Assembly: GCA_002379985.1 (NCBI GenBank)
Contig: DFVG01000046.1
Span: forward strand, 1 to 11,761
Reading direction: 5' to 3'
DNA from: Flavobacteriaceae bacterium UBA4166
GTDB lineage: Bacteria; Bacteroidota; Bacteroidia; Flavobacteriales; Flavobacteriaceae
Length of the DNA stretch: 11,761 nucleotides
Below, piece after piece: positions 1 to 6,460 of the stretch. Every line of letters starts with the position of its first letter. The first letter of the stretch is position 1. The notes beneath the pieces were generated by a model, which saw only the letters and a list, made by a program, of their open reading frames with translations, was not told the DNA's origin and made no database searches. A program made the position numbers and the translations under genes.

Positions 1-385
1 CGGATACCAACGCACCGGCTTCATTCTCAATGCGAATCTGCCAGAGCTGTGTGGTTCTTCCTTTATGCACCACACTTGCGCGGGCATACACAAATCCGTC
101 TCGCACCCCTTTTACATGATTGGCCGAAATTTCAATGCCTCGAACGATCACCTCTTCGGCTTCTAAAAACATAAAAGCCGCTGCGCTTCCTACGCTTTCC
201 GCCAACGCGACAGAAGCGCCCCCATGTAAGACGCCATCAGGTTGATGCACTTTTGGGGTGACAGGCATTCTGGCAACCAAGGTGGTTTCGTTAACGTCAA
301 TAAATTCGATATCGAGCGTTTGCATGAGCGTATTTTGACACATGCGATTGCAAGCCGATAACACTTCTTCTTTGGAATACTTCAT
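1..385 (-). CDS. Hotdog-fold acyl-CoA thioesterase, EntH/YdiI/MenI type (3' end beyond window)
   Basis: I read this directly from the minus strand: an ATG at 385-383 opens a frame with no stop to the window edge, giving 128 visible residues. The sequence contains HQPDGVLHGGASVALAES (residues 47-64), the hallmark of the PaaI/YdiI/EntH hotdog thioesterases. His54 and Glu63 fall at the positions of the E. coli YdiI/EntH active-site pair, with Glu63 the catalytic base. Family members run about 135-145 residues, so only about 10 residues should be missing. The family hydrolyses aromatic or other acyl-CoA thioesters in the cytosol; MenI/YdiI members act on 1,4-dihydroxy-2-naphthoyl-CoA in menaquinone synthesis. 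Menaquinone is the usual quinone of this group, so that role is plausible, but it is inferred: the downstream neighbour is outside the window. The gene is divergent from the alpha/beta hydrolase, with 49 bases between the two starts. The family is certain, the substrate is not. Confidence 0.9.
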   Translation of the reverse strand, partial: MKYSKEEVLSACNRMCQNTLMQTLDIEFIDVNETTLVARMPVTPKVHQPDGVLHGGASVALAESVGSAAAFMFLEAEEVIVRGIEISANHVKGVRDGFVYARASVVHKGRTTQLWQIRIENEAGALVS

Positions 386-403
386 TGCTTTCAATTACAT
401 TTG
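372..403 (+). promoter_or_regulatory. Bacteroidota-type promoter for the alpha/beta hydrolase gene
   Basis: TTG at 372-374, a 21-base spacer, then TACATTTG at 396-403, an exact match to the -7 consensus TAnnTTTG. Transcription would begin near 408-411, about 25 bases before the ATG at 435. That supports the short start of the hydrolase. The -33 element lies inside the first codons of the divergent thioesterase gene. On the opposite strand a weaker TATTTTTA (411-404) could serve the thioesterase. Confidence 0.55.
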
Positions 404-434
404 TAAAAATACAAAAACGCCCTACATCCCATCC

Positions 435-1070
435 ATGCAAAAAAAAGTTTCCTATCAAATCACACACCCTTACGAGACGATGAATGCCTATACGGCTGAC
501 ACTAAGAATGTTTGGATTGTTTTTCACGGAATGGGTTATTTGAGTCGGTATTTTCTACGGTATTTCGCAGGACTGAATCCAAAGGAACATTACATCATCG
601 CCCCTCAGGGCCCGAATACCTATTACCAAGACGGTAGATTCAAACATGTTGGAGCTTCTTGGCTTACCCGAGAAAATACGGCCATGGGAGTTGATAACGT
701 ACTGTCCTATATCGATGCCGTTTACGAAGCTGAGAATATTTCAGAAGAGAAAAACCTAATTGTCCTGGGATATTCTCAAGGCGTTTCCATTGCCTCGCGC
801 TGGCTTGCGTATCGCAAAATCTCTTGCGATCATCTAGCGTTATTATCGGGAAGTGTTCCGAAGGAATTAACAGCAGCACATTTTAAACACCTTTCGCCGG
901 AAACGAAGGTTGCTTTTCATTATGGAACGGAAGATGAATATATTTCTGAAGAACGCGCCCACGCTGAAACGAAGAATGCCAAAGCCATCTTTGGAAGTCG
1001 CCTTACCATCAGTACCTTCGAGGGGCCTCACGAGGTGGACACCTCTTTTATTAATAAGATCATCATCTAA
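435..1070 (+). CDS. Alpha/beta hydrolase, phospholipase/carboxylesterase (Abhydrolase_2-like) family
   Basis: A 211-residue cytosolic serine hydrolase with no signal peptide. The oxyanion strand is VFHGMG (29-34). The nucleophile elbow is GYSQG with Ser114. Asp167 (in HYGTEDEY) and His199 (in EGPHEV) complete a catalytic triad in the expected order and spacing. The GYSQG elbow and the APQGP and ASWL segments resemble the small carboxylesterase/lysophospholipase/acyl-protein thioesterase family, whose members are usually 200-230 residues. The frame stays open upstream to an ATG at 342. I chose the ATG at 435 because that is where the hydrolase fold begins, because 342-385 lies inside the divergent thioesterase, and because an exact -7 promoter element sits at 396-403. 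The natural substrate, an ester or thioester, cannot be told from sequence. A menaquinone link is possible only through its thioesterase neighbour and is speculative. Confidence 0.85.
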   Translation: MQKKVSYQITHPYETMNAYTADTKNVWIVFHGMGYLSRYFLRYFAGLNPKEHYIIAPQGPNTYYQDGRFKHVGASWLTRENTAMGVDNVLSYIDAVYEAENISEEKNLIVLGYSQGVSIASRWLAYRKISCDHLALLSGSVPKELTAAHFKHLSPETKVAFHYGTEDEYISEERAHAETKNAKAIFGSRLTISTFEGPHEVDTSFINKIII

Positions 1071-1135
1071 AATTTTCTTAACAAAAAGTGTATTTCATCG
1101 AAAAATTTTGCAGATAAACTTTTAATCTGTTTAAT

Positions 1136-1151
1136 TTACAACATATTGTAA
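1136..1151. repeat. 16-base interrupted palindrome upstream of the LRR gene
   Basis: TTACAA at 1136-1141 and its exact inverse TTGTAA at 1146-1151 flank a 4-base spacer, CATA. The site ends 12 bases before the LRR protein ATG at 1164. It could be an operator or a weak hairpin in the leader. A degenerate promoter (TTTTG at 1106-1110, TAATTTAC at 1132-1139, 21-base spacing) would overlap it. The rest of the 1071-1163 gap is AT-rich and holds nothing else I can support; I see no terminator for the hydrolase gene. Confidence 0.35.
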
Positions 1152-1163
1152 GAAAATTCATAT

Positions 1164-1865
1164 ATGTTGAGACAGCTACTAACCCCCGCCCTATTACTTT
1201 TTAGTTTTATATTATTCGCTCAAGTACCTGCATCTGATAAGGATGCTCTGGTAGACCTATACGTTGCCACACAAGGTGACAATTGGGTACAGTCTTGGGA
1301 TCTAAATACGCCGGTAGAAGACTGGCAAGGAGTAACCGTAACCAATGGTCGTGTTACCGGAATCAGAATGTTCTTTAATAATCTTGATGGCACCTTACCT
1401 TCCTCTTTAGGAAATCTAGATCAATTAATGATCTTAGAATTGTCTTTCAACAAATTACATGGTGAATTGCCAGAAACGCTAGGAAAGCTTAAGAACATAC
1501 AGGTATTGGCCTTTAATGGTAACGACCTGACCGGAACTATCCCTGCGTCATATTCGAAACTTTCACAATTGACACAATTACACCTTAGCAGCAATAAGCT
1601 GAGCGGTGAAATTCCTTCGGAAGTTGGAAATCTCCCTAAACTCGAAGTATTTAACGTGTTCGATAACAACTTCCATGGCATGATCCCTATTGGATTGGCC
1701 TCCAATAATAATTTGAAAGAATTGATGGTTGCAGAAAACAACTTCGAACAAGACAGCAGATTTTCAGCAATCCTTATGTCGAAATCAGGACAGTTAGACC
1801 TGAGCGACGAGCCCATTGCTCCTATGGGAAGAAGCATCATCGCCATAGAAACCGAAGATAATTAA
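1164..1865 (+). CDS. Secreted leucine-rich repeat protein, plant-type LxGxIP repeats
   Basis: A 233-residue exported protein. Residues 1-19 form a Sec signal peptide (hydrophobic LLTPALLLFSFILFA), with probable signal peptidase I cleavage at A19|Q20. There is no lipobox cysteine. Residues 24-63 (SDKDALVDLY, GDNW, DW-GV) resemble the N-terminal cap seen before plant-type repeats. Five regular 24-residue repeats follow at 64-87, 88-111, 112-135, 136-159 and 160-183, each fitting LxxLxLxxNxLxGxIPxxLGxLxx, then a decaying sixth (184-196). The tail is short and polar. I see no C-terminal type IX sorting domain, which larger Bacteroidota LRR proteins often carry, so the product is probably periplasmic. 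LRR folds bind proteins or glycans; the partner is unknown. The gene stands alone, with a strong terminator right after it. The ATG lacks a clear Shine-Dalgarno sequence, as is usual here. Confidence 0.85.
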   Translation: MLRQLLTPALLLFSFILFAQVPASDKDALVDLYVATQGDNWVQSWDLNTPVEDWQGVTVTNGRVTGIRMFFNNLDGTLPSSLGNLDQLMILELSFNKLHGELPETLGKLKNIQVLAFNGNDLTGTIPASYSKLSQLTQLHLSSNKLSGEIPSEVGNLPKLEVFNVFDNNFHGMIPIGLASNNNLKELMVAENNFEQDSRFSAILMSKSGQLDLSDEPIAPMGRSIIAIETEDN

Positions 1866-1870
1866 GATAT

Positions 1871-1926
1871 ACTTTTCGCCCCAAATGAAAAGTTCCCCTT
1901 TCGCCCTTGGCAAAGGGGATTTTTTT
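1871..1926 (+). terminator. Tandem hairpins with U-tract after the LRR gene
   Basis: The main intrinsic terminator is TCCCCTTT (1894-1901) pairing with AAAGGGGA (1912-1919), followed by seven T (1920-1926). An inner GCC/GGC pairing can extend the stem past a bulge. Directly upstream, with no gap, ACTTTTC (1871-1877) pairs with GAAAAGT (1887-1893), giving a second hairpin that could stack on the first. It ends LRR transcription and insulates glgB. Confidence 0.85.
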
Positions 1927-1953
1927 ATTCCAATAAAGTTGATCGTGTTTCGC

Positions 1954-1961
1954 TATCTTTA
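1954..1961 (+). promoter_or_regulatory. Candidate -7 promoter element for glgB
   Basis: TATCTTTA matches the TAnnTTTG consensus at all fixed positions but the last. The same octamer serves as the -7 element of the better-formed promoter at 7754-7784. No TTG sits at the ideal upstream spacing; the nearest, 1939-1941, is only 12 bases away. Transcription would start near 1967, giving a very short leader to the ATG at 1979. Confidence 0.35.
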
Positions 1962-1978
1962 ATGTTTCAACGACGCTC

Positions 1979-3886
1979 ATGGAACACGTACAACCCCACA
2001 GCCTTTTTTCAGATTACGACATCAACCTCTTCAAATCCGGAAAGCATTATCGTTTGTATGAAAAATTAGGCGCACATCTACTAACGCTAGAGGGAACCAA
2101 AGGCGTGTATTTTGCCGTATGGGCGCCTTCGGCTAAGTCGGTATCTGTCATTGGAGATTTTAATTATTGGAACGATGGAGAACATCCTCTACAAGTGCGC
2201 TGGGATGGTTCCGGAATTTGGGAAGGGTTTATTCCCGGAGTTCAGAAAGGAACACTGTACAAATACAAAATTCATAGTCACCATGGAAATCAAGTGACTG
2301 AAAAGGCCGATCCCTTTGCATTGCGCTCAGAGCATCCTCCTAAGACTGCCTCAGTGGTCTGGGATTTACAGCATGCTTGGAACGATAAAGAGTGGATCAA
2401 GAAGCGCCCAAAAAAACAACAACTGGATCAACCTTTTTCCGTCTATGAAGTACATTTAAGCTCCTGGCGAAGAGGTCCCGGAAACAAGGTCCTGTCCTAT
2501 CTCGAAATCGCGGAAGCACTCACCGCCTATGTTAAAAAAATGAAGTTCACGCATGTAGAACTCATGCCGGTCATGGAATATCCCTTCGACCCTTCTTGGG
2601 GATACCAGATCACCGGGTATTTTGCCCCTACTGCCCGCTTTGGGAAACCGGAGGATTTTATGGTCTTAGTAGATACGCTACACGCGAATGATATTGGTGT
2701 GATCCTCGACTGGGTTCCCTCCCACTTTCCGGAAGATGCACACGGACTAGGAAACTTTGATGGATCACATCTCTACGAACATCCCGACCGTAGAAAAGGC
2801 TATCATCCCGACTGGAAAAGTCTGATCTTTAACTACGGCCGTAACGAAGTACGTGCCTTCTTGATCAGTAATGCGCTGTTTTGGCTGGATAAATATCATA
2901 TTGATGGGCTACGCGTGGATGCGGTTGCTTCGATGCTCTATTTGGATTATTCTAGAGAAGAAGGCGAATGGGAACCGAACATCCATGGCGGACGTGAAAA
3001 TTTGGAAGCGATCTCATTTCTAAGAGAATTAAACGAAACCGTCTACGCGCACTACGAAGGTGTACAGACCATCGCTGAAGAATCTACTTCTTTCCCCATG
3101 GTCTCCAAACCCACGAGCATGGGCGGACTAGGATTTGGGATGAAGTGGATGATGGGTTGGATGCACGATACCTTAGAATATTTTAAAAAAGAACCCATCT
3201 ACAGAAAACATCATCAAAATGATCTCACCTTTAGCTTGACCTATGCGTTCACAGAAAATTTTATGCTTCCGTTGAGTCATGATGAAGTGGTGTACGGAAA
3301 ACGTTCGCTGCTCTACAGAATGCCCGGAGACGAATGGCAACGCTTTGCGAATCTCCGACTTTTATACGGATTTATGTTCACGCAACCCGGCACCAAATTG
3401 CTTTTTATGGGAGCAGAAATAGGCCAAGGAGAAGAATGGGATTTCCAGAATGGTTTAGATTGGTACCTTTTAGACTATCCGTTTCATAAGGGAATGCAGC
3501 AGTTGGTTTCAGATTTGAACGGTTTTTATAGAAAGTATGATGCCTTGCACGCGTTGCAGTTTTCTTCGGAAGGCTATGAATGGATTGATTACGGGGATGC
3601 TGAAAATTCTGTGATCACCTACCTTCGTAAAGGCACTTCCGAAGCAAAACAACTACTCATTATTTGTAATCTTACCCCTATTCCAAGGGAAAAATATCGT
3701 GTGGGTGTTCCGAAGACAGGTACCTACTCCCTTGTTTTTAACTCAGATGCCAACGCCTATGGCGGGAGCGATCTTCCTGTTCCGAAGCGATTAAAAAGCA
3801 AAACAACCGCTTGGCATTACCGGAAGCAATCGATTGAAATTGACCTTCCGCCCTTAGCGATGATCGCCTATACCGTCCCAAAATAA
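1979..3886 (+). CDS. glgB: 1,4-alpha-glucan (glycogen) branching enzyme, GH13
   Basis: A 635-residue cytosolic enzyme (EC 2.4.1.18). It cuts alpha-1,4 glucan chains and rejoins them as alpha-1,6 branches in glycogen. An N-terminal CBM48-like domain covers about residues 29-115 (GVYFAVWAPSAKSVSVIGDF). The GH13 barrel spans about 150-500, and a C-terminal beta domain about 530-635. The conserved regions are intact: DWVPSHF from Asp244, GLRVDAV with the nucleophile Asp314, AEEST with the acid/base Glu367, and LSHDEVV with His434 and the stabiliser Asp435. The length fits branching enzymes without the extra N1 domain of the 728-residue E. coli protein. It is followed on the same strand, 121 bases on, by a GH31 alpha-glucosidase. 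glgA and glgC are not in the window. The ATG at 1979 has no Shine-Dalgarno sequence, and the CBM48 region begins soon after it, so this start is reasonable. Confidence 0.96.
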   Translation: MEHVQPHSLFSDYDINLFKSGKHYRLYEKLGAHLLTLEGTKGVYFAVWAPSAKSVSVIGDFNYWNDGEHPLQVRWDGSGIWEGFIPGVQKGTLYKYKIHSHHGNQVTEKADPFALRSEHPPKTASVVWDLQHAWNDKEWIKKRPKKQQLDQPFSVYEVHLSSWRRGPGNKVLSYLEIAEALTAYVKKMKFTHVELMPVMEYPFDPSWGYQITGYFAPTARFGKPEDFMVLVDTLHANDIGVILDWVPSHFPEDAHGLGNFDGSHLYEHPDRRKGYHPDWKSLIFNYGRNEVRAFLISNALFWLDKYHIDGLRVDAVASMLYLDYSREEGEWEPNIHGGRENLEAISFLRELNETVYAHYEGVQTIAEESTSFPMVSKPTSMGGLGFGMKWMMGWMHDTLEYFKKEPIYRKHHQNDLTFSLTYAFTENFMLPLSHDEVVYGKRSLLYRMPGDEWQRFANLRLLYGFMFTQPGTKLLFMGAEIGQGEEWDFQNGLDWYLLDYPFHKGMQQLVSDLNGFYRKYDALHALQFSSEGYEWIDYGDAENSVITYLRKGTSEAKQLLIICNLTPIPREKYRVGVPKTGTYSLVFNSDANAYGGSDLPVPKRLKSKTTAWHYRKQSIEIDLPPLAMIAYTVPK

Positions 3887-3898
3887 GAATTGCATATT

Positions 3899-3914
3899 TC
3901 GAAATCGATTTCGA
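3899..3914. promoter_or_regulatory. Perfect 16-bp palindrome between glgB and the GH31 gene (candidate operator)
   Basis: TCGAAATC at 3899-3906 is followed directly by its exact inverse GATTTCGA at 3907-3914, with a central CG step. Its size and CG-centred symmetry are those of LacI-family operators, which often control sugar genes. It lies 12 bases after the glgB stop and 34 bases upstream of the GH31 -7 element at 3949. It could instead fold as a 6-bp stem with a 4-base loop; T-rich sequence at 3921-3931 follows, so a weak glgB terminator is the alternative. No regulator of this type is encoded in the window. Confidence 0.45.
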
Positions 3915-3929
3915 CTTCGCTTTGCTTTT

Positions 3930-3956
3930 TTGAGCCAAATTGAATACGTATGTTTG
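3930..3956 (+). promoter_or_regulatory. Promoter for the GH31 alpha-glucosidase gene
   Basis: TATGTTTG at 3949-3956 matches the TAnnTTTG -7 consensus exactly. Two TTG elements are possible: 3930-3932 with a 16-base spacer, slightly short, or 3922-3924 with a 24-base spacer, slightly long. Transcription would begin near 3962, giving a leader of about 46 bases. It implies that the GH31 gene can be transcribed independently of glgB. Confidence 0.5.
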
Positions 3957-4007
3957 TTATGAGCGTGCAACTACAACGCGCCAATGCACTAACGAGTCCC
4001 AACACAT

Positions 4008-6407
4008 ATGATTGTAAATACCGAACTTGAACACAAGGGAAATGAGTACCCTTCCGTTATTAAGTCATTCGAAAAGAACAAAGACCGATTTTTCATAGCC
4101 ACACACAATGATGTCCTACTTCAGATCACCATTTTGCGAGACAGTCTCATTCGTTTTCGCTATGCGCCTAATGGGTCGTTCCCGAAAGATTTTAGCTATG
4201 CCATTTCCGAAGATGCCGTGACCGGTTACAACCATTTGGATTATTCTGAAGAGGTCGATAAATACATCATCAATACCTCAAAGCTTTCTATTCACATTGA
4301 TAAGAGCACTCTAAAGAAAACCATCTATAATTCTGAAGGCGTGCTGATCAATGAAGACGAACAAGGGTTTCACTGGGAATACAGTTATGCGCTGGGAAGC
4401 GACATCGTGAAGATGAGCAAGCAAGAACAAAAGATGGAGTGCTACTACGGTCTTGGCGATAAACCGATGCACTTCAACCTAAAAGGAAAGCGGGTTCAAA
4501 ACTGGGTGACCGATGAGTATGCTTTCGGGAAAGACAAAGATCCGTTGTATAAAGCCATTCCGTTTTATATTGGGTTGCACAATAATCTCAGCTATGGGAT
4601 CTTCTTCGACAATACGTTTAAAACGTTTTTTGACTTCGGAAACGAACGACGAGGCGTTACCAGTTATTGGGCACAAGGTGGCGAGATGAACTATTATTTC
4701 TTCTACGGCCCACAGATGGAAGATGTTGTGAAAAACTACACAGATCTTACCGGAAAACCCGAATTACCGCCGTTATGGGCGCTGGGATATCACCAAAGCA
4801 AATGGAGTTATTATCCTGAAAGTAACGTACGAGAGATCACGCAAAAATTTCGTGATCTGAAGATTCCCTGTGATGCGATCTACCTTGACATAGATTATAT
4901 GGATGGTTGGCGCTGTTTTACTTGGAACAAGGACTATTTCCCTGAGCCAAAGAAAATGGTGGCCGATCTTGAAAAAGAAGGTTTTAAGACCGTGGCGATC
5001 ATCGATCCCGGGATCAAGATCGATAAAGACTATTGGGTGTATCAAGAAGCTCTGGAAAATGATTATTTCTGCAAGCGTGCCGATGGGCCGCTGATGCGCG
5101 GAAAAGTTTGGCCGGGCGAATGTAATTTTCCGGATTATACCAATCCCGAAGTGCGCACTTGGTGGAGCGGACTATTTAAAGAATTGATTCAGGATGTTGG
5201 AATTAGCGGCGTTTGGAACGACATGAACGAACCTGCCGTGATGGAAGTTCCTACCAAGACCTTCCCTCTGGACGTGCGCCATAATTATGACGGGAACCCT
5301 TGTAGTCACAGCAAAGCGCATAATATCTACGGAATGCAGATGGCGAAAGCGACCTATCAAGGCGTAAAAGATTACGTCTATCCGAAGCGTCCCTTCATCA
5401 TCACGAGAGCTGCCTATTCTGGAACACAACGCTACAGTTCGTCGTGGACCGGAGATAATATTGCAAGCTGGGAGCATTTGTGGATCGCCAATCAACAAAT
5501 CCAAAGAATGGCCATTTCGGGAATGTCGTTTATTGGAACAGATATCGGTGGATTTGCAGAACAGCCTACCGGAGAACTCTTTGTACGTTGGATACAGCTG
5601 GGCATCTTCCATCCTTTTTGTCGGGTTCACTCTTCTGGCGATCACGGAGATCAGGAACCCTGGGCCTTTGACGAGAATGTTACTGATATCGTTCGGAAAT
5701 TCATTGAGCTTCGTTATAAAATGCTTCCGTATTTGTACACGGCATTCTATCAATATGTAAAAGAAGGAACTCCCATGGTGAAGCCTTTGGTGTTACTAGA
5801 TCAGGAAGACCATCAAACCTATTATCGCACCGATGAATTTATGTTCGGTAAGCATTTATTGGTTTGCCCCATCCTTCAGCCCAATTCAAAAGGACGCCGT
5901 ATGTATGTTCCTAAAGGGAATTGGTTCAACTACTGGACACATGAAGTGGTTGAAGGCGGAAAAGAATTATGGGTAGATGCAGATATTGATTCGATACCGC
6001 TCTTTGTGAAAGAAGGAGCGATTATTCCGAAGTATCCGGTTCAACAATACGTGGGTGAAAAGGTAATTGAAGAAGTTGAATTAGAAGTATATTACAAAGA
6101 AGGAAAAGAATCTTCAGTATTGTACGAAGATGCACATGAAGGGTATGATTATAAGAAAGGGCGTTTTAGCTATAGAACATTCAAATTGACCGGATTAAAG
6201 AATGAATTGATCATTCAGCAGCACAAAGAAGGAAAATATACCACTTCCTACGATCGATTTAAGCTTGATCTAAAGCGCTTGCCGTTTATCATAAAGACCA
6301 TTGAAGTGGATAATCAAGAAGTAGAGCTTACCGACCTAAAAGTGAATGGAAACACTTCCTTGACCGTGGACAAAAATTTTACAGAACTACACCTCATCGG
6401 TGAATAA
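4008..6407 (+). CDS. Glycoside hydrolase family 31 alpha-glucosidase
   Basis: A 799-residue enzyme without a signal peptide, so probably cytosolic. It should release glucose from the non-reducing ends of alpha-glucans or malto-oligosaccharides (EC 3.2.1.20). Residues 1-255 form the N-terminal beta-sandwich (YYGLGDKPMHFNLKG). The TIM barrel opens with LWALGYHQSKWSYY. The nucleophile is Asp405 in GVWNDMNEPA, and the acid/base is Asp483 in SWTGDNIASWE. SFIGTDIGGF and HSSGDHGDQEPW are further GH31 signatures. The C-terminal part (about 610-799) holds the beta domains that follow the barrel. The upstream in-frame ATG at 3984 runs into TAA two codons later, so 4008 is the start. It follows glgB by 121 bases and probably works with it in storage or maltodextrin turnover, though the gap has its own promoter. 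GH31 also includes alpha-xylosidases and transglucosidases, but the motif set and the glgB neighbour favour alpha-glucosidase. Confidence 0.93.
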   Translation: MIVNTELEHKGNEYPSVIKSFEKNKDRFFIATHNDVLLQITILRDSLIRFRYAPNGSFPKDFSYAISEDAVTGYNHLDYSEEVDKYIINTSKLSIHIDKSTLKKTIYNSEGVLINEDEQGFHWEYSYALGSDIVKMSKQEQKMECYYGLGDKPMHFNLKGKRVQNWVTDEYAFGKDKDPLYKAIPFYIGLHNNLSYGIFFDNTFKTFFDFGNERRGVTSYWAQGGEMNYYFFYGPQMEDVVKNYTDLTGKPELPPLWALGYHQSKWSYYPESNVREITQKFRDLKIPCDAIYLDIDYMDGWRCFTWNKDYFPEPKKMVADLEKEGFKTVAIIDPGIKIDKDYWVYQEALENDYFCKRADGPLMRGKVWPGECNFPDYTNPEVRTWWSGLFKELIQDVGISGVWNDMNEPAVMEVPTKTFPLDVRHNYDGNPCSHSKAHNIYGMQMAKATYQGVKDYVYPKRPFIITRAAYSGTQRYSSSWTGDNIASWEHLWIANQQIQRMAISGMSFIGTDIGGFAEQPTGELFVRWIQLGIFHPFCRVHSSGDHGDQEPWAFDENVTDIVRKFIELRYKMLPYLYTAFYQYVKEGTPMVKPLVLLDQEDHQTYYRTDEFMFGKHLLVCPILQPNSKGRRMYVPKGNWFNYWTHEVVEGGKELWVDADIDSIPLFVKEGAIIPKYPVQQYVGEKVIEEVELEVYYKEGKESSVLYEDAHEGYDYKKGRFSYRTFKLTGLKNELIIQQHKEGKYTTSYDRFKLDLKRLPFIIKTIEVDNQEVELTDLKVNGNTSLTVDKNFTELHLIGE

Positions 6408-6439
6408 AAAAAGCGGCACATAAGATATTGCCGCTTTTT
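6408..6439. terminator. Bidirectional terminator between convergent genes
   Basis: AAAAAGCGGCA (6408-6418) pairs perfectly with TGCCGCTTTTT (6429-6439) over 11 bp, with a 10-base loop. The A and T runs at the two ends supply a U-tract in either direction. It starts right after the GH31 stop codon and lies 21 bases from the stop of the convergent minus-strand gene. Confidence 0.9.
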
Positions 6440-6460
6440 CAAGAGTGTTTATTGAAATTA

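Noticed and set aside
342..434. Longer N-terminus for the alpha/beta hydrolase starting at the ATG at 342
   Set aside because: It overlaps the divergent thioesterase start, lies partly upstream of the exact promoter element at 396-403, and adds 31 residues outside the hydrolase fold.
435..1070. Assigning the alpha/beta hydrolase as MenH
   Set aside because: The GYSQG elbow and overall pattern fit the carboxylesterase/lysophospholipase group better, and only a nearby thioesterase hints at menaquinone synthesis.
1070..1110. AAAATTTT copies after the hydrolase gene as a terminator
   Set aside because: The two copies are short self-complementary AT tracts about 30 bases apart, with no GC stem and no U-tract.
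1421..1846. 141-residue open frame on the minus strand opposite the LRR gene
   Set aside because: The repetitive LRR coding sequence keeps the opposite frame open; the translation has no recognisable features.
5172..5753. 193-residue open frame on the minus strand inside the GH31 gene
   Set aside because: It lies opposite the catalytic core of a clearly real gene, has no recognisable domain, and is explained as a shadow frame.
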